A stretch of 64,000 nt of DNA from Jannaschia sp. M317 (GCF_025141175.1 NZ_CP081155.1:282001-346000), one strand, 5' to 3'; counted from the stretch's first letter, positions 16,549 through 26,063 are shown. Program-made: numbers and translations. The notes: generated by a model not told the origin, from the letters alone.

Positions 16549-19509
16549 ATGACCGACCAATCCGACAACGACGTTTTCCACTCCACGTCCTTCATGCAGG
16601 GGCATAACGCGGAATACCTCGAACAGATGTATGCCCGTTACGCCACCGACCCCGGTGCGGTCGATGACAGCTGGCGGCAGTTCTTCGAGGCGCTGGCCGA
16701 CGACAAGGAGGCCGCCCGCGCCGAGGCGGCAGGCCCGTCCTGGGCGCGCCGTGATTGGCCGCCGCAGCCTGCCGACGACCTGACCGCCGCCCTGACGGGC
16801 GAATGGCCTGCAGAGCCGGTCGAGAAAAAGGCCGCTGGCGACAAGATCAAGGCCAAGGCCGAGGCGGCGGGCGTGTCGATCACCGACGACCAGCTGCGCC
16901 GCGCCGTGCTCGACAGTATCCGTGCGCTGATGCTGATCCGGGCCTACCGGATCCGGGGCCACCTGGCCGCCGACCTGGACCCGTTGGGCATGCGCGACGA
17001 CAGCGCCCATCCCGAACTGGACCCGCAGTCCTACGGCTTCGAAGAGGCCGACATGGACCGGCCCATCTTCATCGACAAGGTGCTGGGCCTCGAAGTGGCG
17101 ACCATGCGCCAGATCGTCGAGATCGTGAAGCGCACCTACTGCGGCACCTTCGCGCTGCAGTACATGCATATCTCCGACCCCGAGCAATCGTCCTGGCTGA
17201 AGGAGCGGATCGAGGGTCTCGGCAAGGAGATCGAGTTCACCCAGAACGGGCGTCGCGCGATCCTCAACAAGCTGGTCGAGGCCGAGGGCTTTGAGAAATA
17301 CCTGCACGTCAAGTACATGGGCACCAAGCGGTTCGGCCTGGACGGCGGCGAGGCGCTGATCCCAGCGATGGAACAGATCATCAAGCGCGGCGGTCAGCTG
17401 GGGCTCGAAGACATCGTCATCGGCATGCCCCACCGGGGCCGCCTGTCGGTTCTGGCGAACGTCATGCAGAAACCCTACAAGGCGATCTTCAACGAATTCC
17501 AGGGCGGCAGCTTCAAGCCCGAGGACGTCGACGGCTCGGGGGATGTGAAATACCACCTGGGGGCCTCGTCCGACCGGGAATTCGACGGCAACTCGGTGCA
17601 CCTGTCGCTGACCGCGAACCCGTCCCACCTGGAGGCGGTGAACCCCGTCGTCCTGGGCAAGGTCCGCGCCAAGCAGGATCAGCTGGGCGATGAGGCCCGG
17701 ACCCGCGTGGCGGGCCTGTTGCTGCACGGGGACGCGGCCTTTGCGGGTCAGGGCGTCGTGGCCGAATGTTTCGCCCTGTCGGGCGTGCGCGGCCACAAGA
17801 CCGGTGGCACGATCCACATCGTCGTCAACAACCAGATCGGCTTCACGACCGCGCCGCACTTCTCGCGTTCGTCGCCCTATCCGACGGACAACGCCCTGGT
17901 GGTCGAAGCCCCGATCTTCCACGTCAACGGCGACGATCCCGAAGCGGTGGTCCACGCCGCCCGCGTCGCGATCGAATTCCGCCAGAAATTCGGCAAGGAC
18001 GTCGTTCTCGACATCTTCTGCTACCGTCGTTTCGGCCATAACGAGGGCGACGAGCCCATGTTCACCAACCCGGTGATGTACAAGCGCATCAAGGGCCACA
18101 AGACGACGCTCAGCCTCTATACCGAACGCCTGGTCAAGGACGGCCTGATCCCCGAGGGCGAGATCGAGGACATGAAGGCCGCGTTCCAGGACCGCATGGC
18201 CCAGGAATTCGAGGCCGGGAAGGACTACAAGCCCAACAAGGCCGACTGGCTGGACGGGCGCTGGTCCCATCTGGATCGGCGCGACGCCGAGGAATACGTC
18301 CGCGGCGAGACCTCCATCCCCGAAGACACCTTTGACGAGGTGGGCCGCGCCCTGACCTCGGCCCCCGCTGATTTTCCGATGCACAAGACGGTCACCCGCC
18401 TGCTGGACGCCAAGTCGAAGATGTTCGAAAGCGGCGAAGGCTTCGATTGGGCCACCGCCGAGGCCCTGGCCTTCGGGTCGCTTCTGACCGAGAACTACAA
18501 GGTGCGTCTGGCCGGTCAGGACAGCACGCGCGGCACCTTCAGCCAGCGGCACTCCGGCTTCGTCAACCAGGAGACGGAAGAGCGGTACTACCCCCTCAAC
18601 CACATCCGCGAAGGCCAGGCCCAGTACGAGGTCATCGACTCCGCGCTGTCGGAATATGCGGTCCTGGGCTTCGAATACGGCTATTCGCTGGCGGAACCCA
18701 ACGCGCTGACCATGTGGGAGGCGCAGTTCGGCGATTTCGCCAATGGCGCGCAGATCATGTTCGATCAGTTCATCAGCTCGGGCGAATCGAAATGGCTGCG
18801 GATGTCGGGCCTGGTCTGCCTGCTGCCCCATGGCTTCGAAGGTCAGGGGCCGGAACACTCCTCGGCGCGTCTGGAACGGTTCCTGCAAATGTGCGGGTCG
18901 GACAACTGGATCGTGGCCAACTGCACGACGCCGTCGAACTACTTCCACATCCTGCGCCGTCAGCTGCACCGCGATTTCCGCAAACCGCTGATCCTGATGA
19001 CGCCCAAATCGTTGCTGCGGCACAAGATGGCGGTCTCGACCAAGGCGGAATTCACCACCGGCAGCAGCTTCCACCGGGTGCTGTGGGACGATGCCCAACA
19101 GGGCAACTCCGAGACGACGCTGGTGGCCGACGACAAGATCAAGCGCGTCGTCGTCTGTTCGGGCAAGGTCTACTACGATCTGCTGGAGGAACGCGACGCG
19201 CGTGGTTTGACCGACGTGTATATCCTGCGGCTGGAACAGTTCTATCCGTTCCCCGCGCTGTCGATGGTCAACGAACTCAGCCGCTTCAAGCAGGCCGAAG
19301 TCGTCTGGTGCCAGGAAGAGCCCAAGAACCAGGGCGCATGGACCTTTGTGGAGCCCAACATCGAATGGGTCCTGACCCGCATCGGGGCCACCCACCCACG
19401 CCCGCAATACGTGGGCCGCGCGGCCTCTGCCTCGCCCGCCACCGGCCTCGCCAGCCAGCACAAAGCACAACAAGCCGCGCTCGTGAACGAAGCGCTGACC
19501 GTGGAGTAA
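16549..19509 (+). CDS. sucA: 2-oxoglutarate dehydrogenase E1 component
   Basis: A 986-residue thiamine-diphosphate enzyme, first component of the 2-oxoglutarate dehydrogenase complex. N-terminal E2-binding segment YLEQMYARYATDPGAVDDSWRQFF; IGMPHRGRLSVLANV; the ThDP-binding stretch GDAAFAGQGVVAECFALS through NNQIGFTT; FCYRRFGHNEGDEP; HGFEGQGPEHSSARLERFLQ in the pyrimidine-binding domain. It decarboxylates 2-oxoglutarate and succinylates the SucB lipoyl group. ATG at 16549 after AGAGGTGATCGC. It is 3 bases from sucB. Confidence 0.98.
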   Translation: MTDQSDNDVFHSTSFMQGHNAEYLEQMYARYATDPGAVDDSWRQFFEALADDKEAARAEAAGPSWARRDWPPQPADDLTAALTGEWPAEPVEKKAAGDKIKAKAEAAGVSITDDQLRRAVLDSIRALMLIRAYRIRGHLAADLDPLGMRDDSAHPELDPQSYGFEEADMDRPIFIDKVLGLEVATMRQIVEIVKRTYCGTFALQYMHISDPEQSSWLKERIEGLGKEIEFTQNGRRAILNKLVEAEGFEKYLHVKYMGTKRFGLDGGEALIPAMEQIIKRGGQLGLEDIVIGMPHRGRLSVLANVMQKPYKAIFNEFQGGSFKPEDVDGSGDVKYHLGASSDREFDGNSVHLSLTANPSHLEAVNPVVLGKVRAKQDQLGDEARTRVAGLLLHGDAAFAGQGVVAECFALSGVRGHKTGGTIHIVVNNQIGFTTAPHFSRSSPYPTDNALVVEAPIFHVNGDDPEAVVHAARVAIEFRQKFGKDVVLDIFCYRRFGHNEGDEPMFTNPVMYKRIKGHKTTLSLYTERLVKDGLIPEGEIEDMKAAFQDRMAQEFEAGKDYKPNKADWLDGRWSHLDRRDAEEYVRGETSIPEDTFDEVGRALTSAPADFPMHKTVTRLLDAKSKMFESGEGFDWATAEALAFGSLLTENYKVRLAGQDSTRGTFSQRHSGFVNQETEERYYPLNHIREGQAQYEVIDSALSEYAVLGFEYGYSLAEPNALTMWEAQFGDFANGAQIMFDQFISSGESKWLRMSGLVCLLPHGFEGQGPEHSSARLERFLQMCGSDNWIVANCTTPSNYFHILRRQLHRDFRKPLILMTPKSLLRHKMAVSTKAEFTTGSSFHRVLWDDAQQGNSETTLVADDKIKRVVVCSGKVYYDLLEERDARGLTDVYILRLEQFYPFPALSMVNELSRFKQAEVVWCQEEPKNQGAWTFVEPNIEWVLTRIGATHPRPQYVGRAASASPATGLASQHKAQQAALVNEALTVE

Positions 19510-19512
19510 ATC

Positions 19513-21039
19513 ATGTCCGTAGAAGTCAAAGTCCCTACCTTGGGCGAATCCGTGACCGAGGCCACCGTCGCCACCTGGTTCAAACAGCCGGGCGATGCGG
19601 TCGCTGTCGATGAAATGCTCTGCGAGCTGGAAACCGACAAGGTAACGGTCGAGGTCCCCTCCCCCGCCGCAGGCACCTTGGGTGAAATCGTCGCGAACGA
19701 AGGCGACACCGTGGGCGTCGACGCCCTGCTGGCCACCATCTCCGAGGGCGAAGGGGCGGCCCCCGCCCCCAAGGCCGCCAAGACAGAGGCCCCCGCCAAG
19801 GACGCCCCCACCGAGGATGCGGGCGGCCAGGAGGTCCCCGTCATGGTCCCCGCCCTGGGCGAGAGCGTGACCGAGGCCACCGTCGCCACCTGGTTCAAGT
19901 CCGAAGGCGATGCGGTCGCCGCCGATGAAATGCTCTGCGAGTTGGAAACCGACAAGGTCTCCGTCGAGGTGCCCGCCCCCGCCGCCGGCACCCTGACCAA
20001 GATCCTGCACATGGAAGGCGCCACGATCGAGGCCGGCGGTCAGCTGGCCGTCATATCGTCCGGTGCGGGTGCCGCGGCAGCCGCGCCCGCCTCCGACACG
20101 CCCGCCGCCGCCGCACCTGCGGCCAGCCCGTCCAAGGGCGATGTCGAAAACGCCCCCTCGGCCAACAAGCTGATGGCGGAAATGGGTCTGTCCGACGCGC
20201 AGGTCACCGGCACCGGCCGCGACGGCCGCATCATGAAGGAAGACGTGCTCAAGGCCGTCTCCTCCGGCACCTCTGCCCCGGCCCCGGCCCCGGCGCCGAC
20301 CGCCCCGGCCCCCCGCGCCCCCGTCGCCGCCAGCGATGACGCGCGCGAAGAACGGGTGAAGATGACCCGCCTGCGCCAGACCATCGCGCGCCGCCTCAAG
20401 GACAGCCAGAACACCGCCGCGATGCTCACGACCTACAACGAGGTCGACATGAAGGCGGTCATGGACCTGCGCTCCGAATACAAGGACCTGTTCCTCAAGA
20501 AGCACGGCGTGAAGCTGGGCTTCATGTCCTTCTTCACCAAGGCCTGCGTGCACGCCCTCAAAGAGGTGCCCGAGGTCAACGCAGAGATCGACGGCACCGA
20601 CATCGTCTACAAGAACTTCGTCCACATGGGCATTGCGGCGGGTACGCCCACCGGCCTGGTCGTGCCGGTCATCCGCGACGCCGACGCCATGTCCTTCGCC
20701 GAGATCGAAAAGGCCATCGCAGAAAAGGGCGCCAAGGCCCGCGACGGCAAGCTGTCGATGGCCGAGATGCAGGGCGGCACCTTCACCATCTCCAACGGCG
20801 GGGTCTATGGCTCGCTCATGTCCTCGCCCATCCTGAACCCGCCGCAGTCGGGCATCCTGGGCATGCACAAGATCCAGGACCGCCCCATGGTCGTCGGCGG
20901 CGAGATCGTGATTCGCCCGATGATGTATCTGGCGCTCAGCTACGATCACCGCATCGTCGACGGCAAAGGGGCCGTGACCTTCCTCGTGCGCGTGAAAGAG
21001 GCGCTGGAGGATCCGCGCCGGTTGCTGATGGACTTGTAA
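19513..21039 (+). CDS. sucB: Dihydrolipoyl succinyltransferase E2 with two lipoyl domains
   Basis: 508 residues, longer than the usual single-lipoyl E2o of about 400. Domain order is lipoyl domain 1 (residues 2-77, lipoyl Lys43 in [11 protein letters not shown]), Ala-Pro linker, lipoyl domain 2 (108-183, Lys148 in [11 protein letters not shown]), linker, E1/E3-binding domain (about 210-250, [20 protein letters not shown]), second linker, catalytic domain with the active-site HRIVDGKGA near residue 480. The two lipoyl domains are nearly identical, also at DNA level. It transfers the succinyl group to CoA and forms the core of the complex. Confidence 0.97.
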   Translation: MSVEVKVPTLGESVTEATVATWFKQPGDAVAVDEMLCELETDKVTVEVPSPAAGTLGEIVANEGDTVGVDALLATISEGEGAAPAPKAAKTEAPAKDAPTEDAGGQEVPVMVPALGESVTEATVATWFKSEGDAVAADEMLCELETDKVSVEVPAPAAGTLTKILHMEGATIEAGGQLAVISSGAGAAAAAPASDTPAAAAPAASPSKGDVENAPSANKLMAEMGLSDAQVTGTGRDGRIMKEDVLKAVSSGTSAPAPAPAPTAPAPRAPVAASDDAREERVKMTRLRQTIARRLKDSQNTAAMLTTYNEVDMKAVMDLRSEYKDLFLKKHGVKLGFMSFFTKACVHALKEVPEVNAEIDGTDIVYKNFVHMGIAAGTPTGLVVPVIRDADAMSFAEIEKAIAEKGAKARDGKLSMAEMQGGTFTISNGGVYGSLMSSPILNPPQSGILGMHKIQDRPMVVGGEIVIRPMMYLALSYDHRIVDGKGAVTFLVRVKEALEDPRRLLMDL

Positions 21040-21051
21040 ACCCAGCGTCCA

Positions 21052-21126
21052 GCGTAGGGTGGGTGAAACCCACCGCCCCGATCATGTGTTTTCCTCCCAT
21101 GATGGTGGGTTGCACCCACCCTACGC
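21052..21126. repeat. Nested inverted repeat downstream of sucB
   Basis: Outer arms GCGTAGGGTGGGT (21052-21064) and ACCCACCCTACGC (21114-21126) are perfect complements. Inner arms AACCCACC (21067-21074)/GGTGGGTT (21104-21111) and ATCATG (21081-21086)/CATGAT (21098-21103) nest inside. GTAGGGTGGGT palindromes of this kind are common dispersed intergenic elements in Proteobacteria. It could stabilise the sucAB message or partly terminate transcription; the four downstream genes and lpd continue in the same direction. Confidence 0.85.
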
Positions 21127-21147
21127 ACCCCAAAGACCGGAGCCCCC

Positions 21148-21387
21148 ATGAACCTCCTCGCCCACCTCGCCCCCGCCGACGACGACACCTGGAAACGGGA
21201 TTTCGACGCCACCGCCGTACAACGGATGCAGGCGGGGATGACGGTGTTGCAGCTCTGGCGGCAGGCGGATGGGCCGGGGGTCACCGCCCTTTTCGAGGTC
21301 AACGACCGCAAGAAGGCACAGGCCTGGTTCGACCGTGAAACCGCCACCAGCCCCGCGATCGAGGCCAATTTTCTGAGGACTGCCTGA
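21148..21387 (+). CDS. Hypothetical 79-residue protein
   Basis: A small soluble protein (MNLLAHLAPADDDTWKRDFD...) with no signal or membrane segment. Trp and charged residues are rich (TVLQLWRQADG, DRKKAQAWFDRE). The VTALFEVNDRKKAQAWF stretch resembles small ferredoxin-like alpha-beta folds, but I recognise no family. Start at 21148 after CCGGAGC. It is followed within 2 bases by a tiny membrane-protein gene and lies between sucB and lpd in the same direction. Confidence 0.6.
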   Translation: MNLLAHLAPADDDTWKRDFDATAVQRMQAGMTVLQLWRQADGPGVTALFEVNDRKKAQAWFDRETATSPAIEANFLRTA

Positions 21388-21388
21388 C

Positions 21389-21565
21389 ATGACCCCCACC
21401 CGCCGCGCCATCGCCTTCTGGCTGATCCGGGTCGCCATCGCGGTGATCCTCGTGCTCGTGCTGCAGGCGTGGCAGGGGCCGGACCCGATCCTGTGGTATC
21501 TGGCGGCGGGTTATGCGGTGCTGTCGGCGGTCACGACCGCGATCCTGATCCGGCGGAACGGATGA
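21389..21565 (+). CDS. 58-residue two-helix membrane protein
   Basis: Encodes MTPTRRAIAFWLIRVAIAVI... with two hydrophobic segments (about residues 8-26 and 34-53) joined by WQGPDPILWY, ending in RRNG. A probable small inner-membrane protein of unknown function. It starts one base after the previous stop and overlaps the next start by 4 bases (ATGA at 21562), which supports it as a real gene despite its size. Confidence 0.6.
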   Translation: MTPTRRAIAFWLIRVAIAVILVLVLQAWQGPDPILWYLAAGYAVLSAVTTAILIRRNG

Positions 21566-22062
21566 TCCTGCTGCGCGCCCTCCCCCTGCTGCTGCTGGCC
21601 ACGGCGGCGCAGGCCGGGGTCGATGGGCCGCTGCCCGCGGGAAACCCCGCTGGCCAGCGCCTGATCGAGGCCGCCGCCGACGTCTGCACCACCGAGGATG
21701 CCGGCGACCTGATCGTCGAGGACGGTGCCTATACGGCCGCCGACCTGGACGGCGATGGGGATGAGGACCTCGTGATCTCTTTCGATCATGTCTTCTGTCA
21801 GTTCAACGCCGCCCGCTGGGCCGGGACCGCCGGGACCCCCAAGCATTTCATCCTGGACGGCACCACCGCGCAGGAGGTCTGGGGCGGCGACTGGCAAACC
21901 GTCGACGTGCCCCCCTTTGCCGACGATCCCACCGTCACCGAACGCCTGATCCTGGTGCCCGTCCACGGCGGCCAATGCGATGGCTACGGGGCACAGCCAT
22001 GCTGGCGCGTGCTGTCCACGTTCGACGGCGGGTTTTCGACCCTGCCGCTGGTGACGGAATGA
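21562..22062 (+). CDS. Exported protein of the sucB-lpd interval (166 residues)
   Basis: Signal peptide MILLRALPLLLLATAAQAGVDGP. The mature domain contains EDGAYTAADLDGDGDEDLVISFDHVFCQFN, an FG-GAP/EF-hand-like DxDGDxD loop likely to bind calcium, with a nearby Cys; further Cys are in ADVCTTED and GGQCDGYGAQPCW. A periplasmic role is likely; the ligand is unknown. It overlaps genes on both sides by 4 bases. Confidence 0.65.
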   Translation: MILLRALPLLLLATAAQAGVDGPLPAGNPAGQRLIEAAADVCTTEDAGDLIVEDGAYTAADLDGDGDEDLVISFDHVFCQFNAARWAGTAGTPKHFILDGTTAQEVWGGDWQTVDVPPFADDPTVTERLILVPVHGGQCDGYGAQPCWRVLSTFDGGFSTLPLVTE

Positions 22063-22454
22063 CACCGGAACTCACCGTCCTTGCGCTGGCGATCCTGTTG
22101 CAGGCGGCACAGTTCGCCGCTTATTCCATCCGCGCCAATCTGGACGTCGGGCCGGGTTATGCGATGTCGGCGCGCGACCGCGACCCGTCGCGTCCGCTGT
22201 CGGATCTGGGCGGCCGCCTGCAACGGGCGCTGACCAACCACTTTGAGGGGCTGACCCTGTTCGCCCCCGCCGCCCTGCTGGTTGCCGTCTCGGGGCAATC
22301 CACCCCTTTCACCGCCGCCTGCGCCTGGGTCTACCTGGTCGCGCGGGTCCTTTATGTTCCGGCCTACGCTTTCGGGTGGCGGCCGGGACGCTCGCTCATC
22401 TGGTTCGCGGGGTTCCTCGCGACCATATCAATGGTAATCTCGACGCTAATCTGA
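22059..22454 (+). CDS. MAPEG family membrane protein
   Basis: A 131-residue protein with four predicted helices. The pattern GRLQRALTNHFEGLTLFAPAALLVA followed by AACAWVYLVARVLYVPAYAFGWRPGRSLIW is the MAPEG (membrane-associated eicosanoid and glutathione metabolism) signature, with the conserved Asn-His-x-Glu and Arg/Tyr residues. Bacterial members are poorly characterised. It begins inside the previous stop (ATGA) and ends 74 bases before lpd. Confidence 0.85.
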   Translation: MTPELTVLALAILLQAAQFAAYSIRANLDVGPGYAMSARDRDPSRPLSDLGGRLQRALTNHFEGLTLFAPAALLVAVSGQSTPFTAACAWVYLVARVLYVPAYAFGWRPGRSLIWFAGFLATISMVISTLI

Positions 22455-22528
22455 TCCGCGCCACGTCGGACCCGCATCCGACGTGGATCACCCGCTGATC
22501 ACCCATGGAATATTCGACCGGAGGCATC

Positions 22529-23923
22529 ATGGCCCAATACGACGTCATCATCATCGGAAGCGGCCCGGGCGGCTATGTCTGCGCCATCCGCTGCGCACAG
22601 CTGGGCCTGAAAACGGCCGTGGTCGAAGGCCGCGAGACGCTGGGCGGCACCTGCCTGAACGTCGGCTGCATCCCGTCAAAGGCCATGCTGCACGCCACCC
22701 ACCAGCTGCACGAGGCGGAGCATAACTTCGCCAAGATGGGCCTGATGGGCAACGCCCCCGCCGTCGACTGGAAACAGATGCTGTCGTACAAGCAGGACAC
22801 CATCGACACCAATACCAAGGGCATCGAATTTCTGTTCAAAAAGAACAAGATCGACTGGCTGAAGGGGTGGGGATCGATCCCCGCTGCGGGTCAGGTCAAG
22901 GTCGGTGACGAGGTTCACGAGGCCAAGCACATCATCGTTGCGTCGGGTTCCGAGGCGGCGAATGTGCCGGGCGCCGAGGTGGAGATCGACGAAAAGATCA
23001 TCGTCACTTCGACCGGTGCCCTGGAACTCGACAGCATTCCCGGATCCATGGTTGTCGTGGGCGGTGGTGTGATCGGGCTGGAACTGGGGTCCGTCTACGC
23101 GCGCCTGGGCACCAAGGTGACGGTGGTGGAATACCTCGATCAGATCACGCCGGGCCAGGATGGCGAGGTTGCGAAAACGTTCCAGAAGATGCTGAAAAAG
23201 CAGGGGCTTAAATTTGTCACCGGAGCCGCCGTGTCCAAGGTTGTGGCGGGCGACGGCGGGGCGGTTGTCGACTATACTCTGCGCCGCGACGACAGCGCCA
23301 AACAGATCGAAGCCGATGTCGTTCTGGTCGCCACGGGGCGCAAACCCTATGTCACGGGCCTGGGCCTGGACGGGCTTGGGATCGAGATGACAAAGCGTGG
23401 CCAGATCGCGGTCGATCACCGCTATAACACCTCGGTCAAGGGCATCTACGCCATCGGCGACGTGATCGAAGGCCCGATGCTGGCCCACAAGGCCGAGGAT
23501 GAGGGCATGGCCCTGGCCGAGATCCTGGCCGGACAGGCGGGACACGTGAACTACGACGTGATCCCCGGTGTCATCTACACCCACCCCGAGGTCGGGTCGG
23601 TCGGCGCCACCGAAGAACAGCTGAAGGCGGAGGGACGCGCCTACAAGGTCGGAAAATTCACCTTCATGGGCAACGCCCGCGCCAAGGCCGTGTTCGCCGG
23701 TGACGGTTTCGTCAAGATGATCGCCGACGCCGAAACGGACCGGATCCTGGGCTGTCACGTGATCGGCCCGATGGCGGGCGACCTGATCCACGAGGTCTGC
23801 GTTGCGATGGAATTCGGGGCCGCAGCCGAAGATCTGGCCCGCACCTGCCATGCGCACCCGACCTTTAGCGAGGCGATGCGCGAGGCCGCCCTGGCCTGCG
23901 GGGACGGGGCGATTCACGCCTGA
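22529..23923 (+). CDS. lpd: Dihydrolipoyl dehydrogenase (E3)
   Basis: A 464-residue flavoenzyme that re-oxidises dihydrolipoyl groups with NAD. Visible are the FAD fold [17 protein letters not shown], the redox-active disulfide [16 protein letters not shown], the NAD fold [20 protein letters not shown], and the catalytic His/Glu stretch [14 protein letters not shown]. Start chosen at MAQYDVII (22529) with GGAGGC upstream. The position at the end of the suc operon shows it serves the 2-oxoglutarate dehydrogenase complex. A strong terminator follows. Confidence 0.97.
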   Translation: MAQYDVIIIGSGPGGYVCAIRCAQLGLKTAVVEGRETLGGTCLNVGCIPSKAMLHATHQLHEAEHNFAKMGLMGNAPAVDWKQMLSYKQDTIDTNTKGIEFLFKKNKIDWLKGWGSIPAAGQVKVGDEVHEAKHIIVASGSEAANVPGAEVEIDEKIIVTSTGALELDSIPGSMVVVGGGVIGLELGSVYARLGTKVTVVEYLDQITPGQDGEVAKTFQKMLKKQGLKFVTGAAVSKVVAGDGGAVVDYTLRRDDSAKQIEADVVLVATGRKPYVTGLGLDGLGIEMTKRGQIAVDHRYNTSVKGIYAIGDVIEGPMLAHKAEDEGMALAEILAGQAGHVNYDVIPGVIYTHPEVGSVGATEEQLKAEGRAYKVGKFTFMGNARAKAVFAGDGFVKMIADAETDRILGCHVIGPMAGDLIHEVCVAMEFGAAAEDLARTCHAHPTFSEAMREAALACGDGAIHA

Positions 23924-23969
23924 CGCCGCCCCGCGTGCGACAGGAATACCGACAATTTGCCATGATTGA

Positions 23970-24001
23970 GCGGCAGGAGGTTCCAACTCCTGCCGCTTTT
24001 T
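23970..24001 (+). terminator. Intrinsic terminator of the suc-lpd operon
   Basis: GCGGCAGGAG (23970-23979) pairs perfectly with CTCCTGCCGC (23987-23996) around a 7-base loop and is followed by TTTTT (23997-24001). It lies 47 bases after the lpd stop. The hairpin also argues against the longer in-frame start at 23966 for the next gene. Confidence 0.92.
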
Positions 24002-24043
24002 CATGGTGAACAGGGCAGGTCCAATACCTTTAACGGTGCCCCC

Positions 24044-24670
24044 ATGTTTCGGTCCAGCTTTCCTGTTCTCACGGCCTGTTTCTCGCCGCTGCTTCTGTTG
24101 TCTGCGCCCGTGAAGGCCGACATCGACCCTGTCGCGCCGCATCAGCATTTCCTGCCAACCGCCGTGATCGAGGCCTTCGGCAAGCTGAACCTTCTGCCTT
24201 GGGTCGCGGGCCTGTTTGCCCTTGGGGCGGTTGCCTTGCTGGCAACCCACCGCCTGCGGCTGCGGAGACGGACCTTGCGGCGGGAGATCATGGGCCTGAA
24301 GGACGGCCCGCGTTTCCGGGTCGTCGACGCGATGGCCCACGCCACCTGGCGCAAGGGCAAGATCGACCCGGACCGCCTGAAGCGCGCCCACGAAGTCGCG
24401 CGCAACACCACCAAGATGGATTTCGACATCGACCATATTCGCGAGGTGGCGCACCGCGCCGACCGCGTGATCTTTCCCGGGACGTTCCACTATCTGGGCG
24501 ACAATCTGAACGAGGCCGAAAAGTTGGTCGTCTTCAACGCCGCCGTGTCGGTGATGCTGGCCTCGGGCCCGCTCAGCCCGATTGACCGGTCGCACCTGAA
24601 GACGATGGCGTCTGGCCTGCGGCTGCGCCGATCCGACCTGCGCGACCTGCGTAAGCTGATCCCGGCCTGA
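24044..24670 (+). CDS. Membrane-anchored protein with TerB-like helical domain
   Basis: 208 residues: a signal-like segment (about 7-22), a periplasmic loop, one membrane helix (LLPWVAGLFALGAVALLATH, about 45-65), a basic stretch RLRLRRRTLRR, then a helical domain (about 90-208) with DAMAHATWRKGKIDPDRLKRA and FNAAVSVMLASGPLSPIDRS, which resembles TerB/DjlA-type domains. That assignment is tentative. The start at 24044 is placed after the terminator; the message must therefore begin near 24005-24040. Confidence 0.55.
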   Translation: MFRSSFPVLTACFSPLLLLSAPVKADIDPVAPHQHFLPTAVIEAFGKLNLLPWVAGLFALGAVALLATHRLRLRRRTLRREIMGLKDGPRFRVVDAMAHATWRKGKIDPDRLKRAHEVARNTTKMDFDIDHIREVAHRADRVIFPGTFHYLGDNLNEAEKLVVFNAAVSVMLASGPLSPIDRSHLKTMASGLRLRRSDLRDLRKLIPA

Positions 24671-24673
24671 CCC

Positions 24674-25321
24674 TCAGGTCGCCAGCAGACGCAGTCCCTG
24701 GGTCACATCCGCCCGCACCGCCAGTCGCAGCCCCGGCTCGTCCCCGGCGCGCAGGGCCGCCACGATCAGGCGATGGTTCTTCGGCAGTTCGGTGCGGTTC
24801 AGCCGCCCGTACAGCGATCGCATCGTCGGTCCGAGTTGCAGCCAGACCGTTTCGACCATCGCCAGCATCGCGGGCGCTTGGGCGCGCAGGTAAAACGTGC
24901 GGTGGAACTCAAGATTGGTGCGGATGTAGCCAGAGGCGTCGTGCTTGGCGATCTGCTCGGCGATGGATTGGTTGATCGTCTCCAACCGGTCGATCAGGGC
25001 CAGGTGCGCCCGTGGCAGGGCCCGCACGGCCAGCTCCGGCTCCAACAGGGACCGCAGCGCGGCCAATTCCTCGATCCGTTCGTTCGACAGCGCAGGCGTG
25101 GTCACACGGCCCGAGGTCGACAGCGACAGCGCGCCTTCGGCGACCAGCCTGCGCATCGCCTCGCGGGCGGGGGTCATCGACACGCCGTAGTCCCGCCCGA
25201 TCCCGCGCAGGGTAAGCGGCTCGCCGGGCCCCAGCTCTCCATGCATGATGCGCGTGCGCAGCGACCGATACAGTCGATCATGCGCCGCACCGGCACCATC
25301 GGGTTTTGGGGTCAGTAACAT
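24674..25321 (-). CDS. GntR family transcriptional regulator, FCD type
   Basis: 215 residues. An N-terminal winged helix (DRLYRSLRTRIMHGELGPGEPLTLRGIGRDYGVSMTPAREAMRRLVAEGAL, about 15-65) and an FCD ligand domain with a likely metal/ligand His in LEFHRTFYLRAQ and an NHRLIVAAL motif. Members usually bind carboxylates. It lies next to the TCA block, convergent with the gene at 24044 and on its own promoter side, so a role in sensing a TCA-related acid is possible but unproven. Confidence 0.9.
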   Translation of the reverse strand: MLLTPKPDGAGAAHDRLYRSLRTRIMHGELGPGEPLTLRGIGRDYGVSMTPAREAMRRLVAEGALSLSTSGRVTTPALSNERIEELAALRSLLEPELAVRALPRAHLALIDRLETINQSIAEQIAKHDASGYIRTNLEFHRTFYLRAQAPAMLAMVETVWLQLGPTMRSLYGRLNRTELPKNHRLIVAALRAGDEPGLRLAVRADVTQGLRLLAT

Positions 25322-25373
25322 GGGCCAAGTGTCCCTGCCCTGCGGCAGAGGTCAACTGGCGATTCGCGCCGTC

Positions 25374-26063
25374 TCAGTCGAAGTGCACGGCATGCAGCGC
25401 CGCCCCTTGCCTGCGCAGCCAGTCGCGCCGGGGCGCGTAGTCGGGCATCAGAACAGCAACCTGGCCCCAGAACCGGGCCGAATGATCCATGTGGCGCAGA
25501 TGCGCGACCTCGTGGGCGGCGACGTAGTCCAGTACCTCCGGCGGGGCCATGATCAACCGCCAGGAAAACATCAGATCCCCGCGCGACGAACAGCTGCCCC
25601 ACCGCGACCGCGTATCGCGAAGCGTCATCTTGGCCGGCGCCTTGCCCAGAACATCCGCATAGCGATCAACAGCCGCCGCCAGATGGGTGCGGGCCAACGC
25701 CTTCAGGAGCGCTTTGACACGCGGTCCCGCGCGGGCGTCGTCGGCCACGGCAATCGCCTGGCCCGTATAGCGGGCCGCGCGACCAGGACCCGCGACAATC
25801 GGCACCTCCGCCCCCAAGAGCGGCAAGGTCGCCCCCACCGCGACCCCGCGCGGCAAAGGCGCGGCGGCGACGTTTCGGGCGATCCAGCCGGCCTGCTGCG
25901 CGACGAACAGCTCCGCCTCCGACACGGGCATGGCCGTGGGCATCGACAGGGTGACCCGTCCGTCAGACCGCCCGACCCGCAGCGACATCCGGCGCACACG
26001 CGCCGACCGGCGCAGCGCGACCGCAAGGCCGGGGTGGCCCGGAACGGCCAAAGTCTCTGCCAT
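25374..26063 (-). CDS. YgjP/SprT-like zinc metallopeptidase (DUF45)
   Basis: 229 residues. The signature is AAHEVAHLRHMDHSARFWGQV, where HEVAH plus a third His six residues on matches the YgjP/M48-like set; also RWGSCSSRGDLMFSWRLIMAPPEVLDYV, the strand-helix before the metal site. Substrate not known. The start at 26063 (MAETLAVPG) is preceded by AGGGAAGGGC. Upstream, 106 bases separate it from a divergent gene. No signal peptide, so cytoplasmic. Confidence 0.88.
   Translation of the reverse strand: MAETLAVPGHPGLAVALRRSARVRRMSLRVGRSDGRVTLSMPTAMPVSEAELFVAQQAGWIARNVAAAPLPRGVAVGATLPLLGAEVPIVAGPGRAARYTGQAIAVADDARAGPRVKALLKALARTHLAAAVDRYADVLGKAPAKMTLRDTRSRWGSCSSRGDLMFSWRLIMAPPEVLDYVAAHEVAHLRHMDHSARFWGQVAVLMPDYAPRRDWLRRQGAALHAVHFD

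Noticed and set aside
16534..20949. 1471-codon open frame on the reverse strand across sucA and sucB
   Set aside because: It is antisense to two certain enzyme genes; the open frame arises from GC-rich codon bias, and its translation is low-complexity His/Asp/Gly/Val-rich with no family features.
23966..24043. Longer start for the gene at 24044
   Set aside because: That frame would begin inside the suc-lpd terminator hairpin and lacks a signal-peptide N-terminus.
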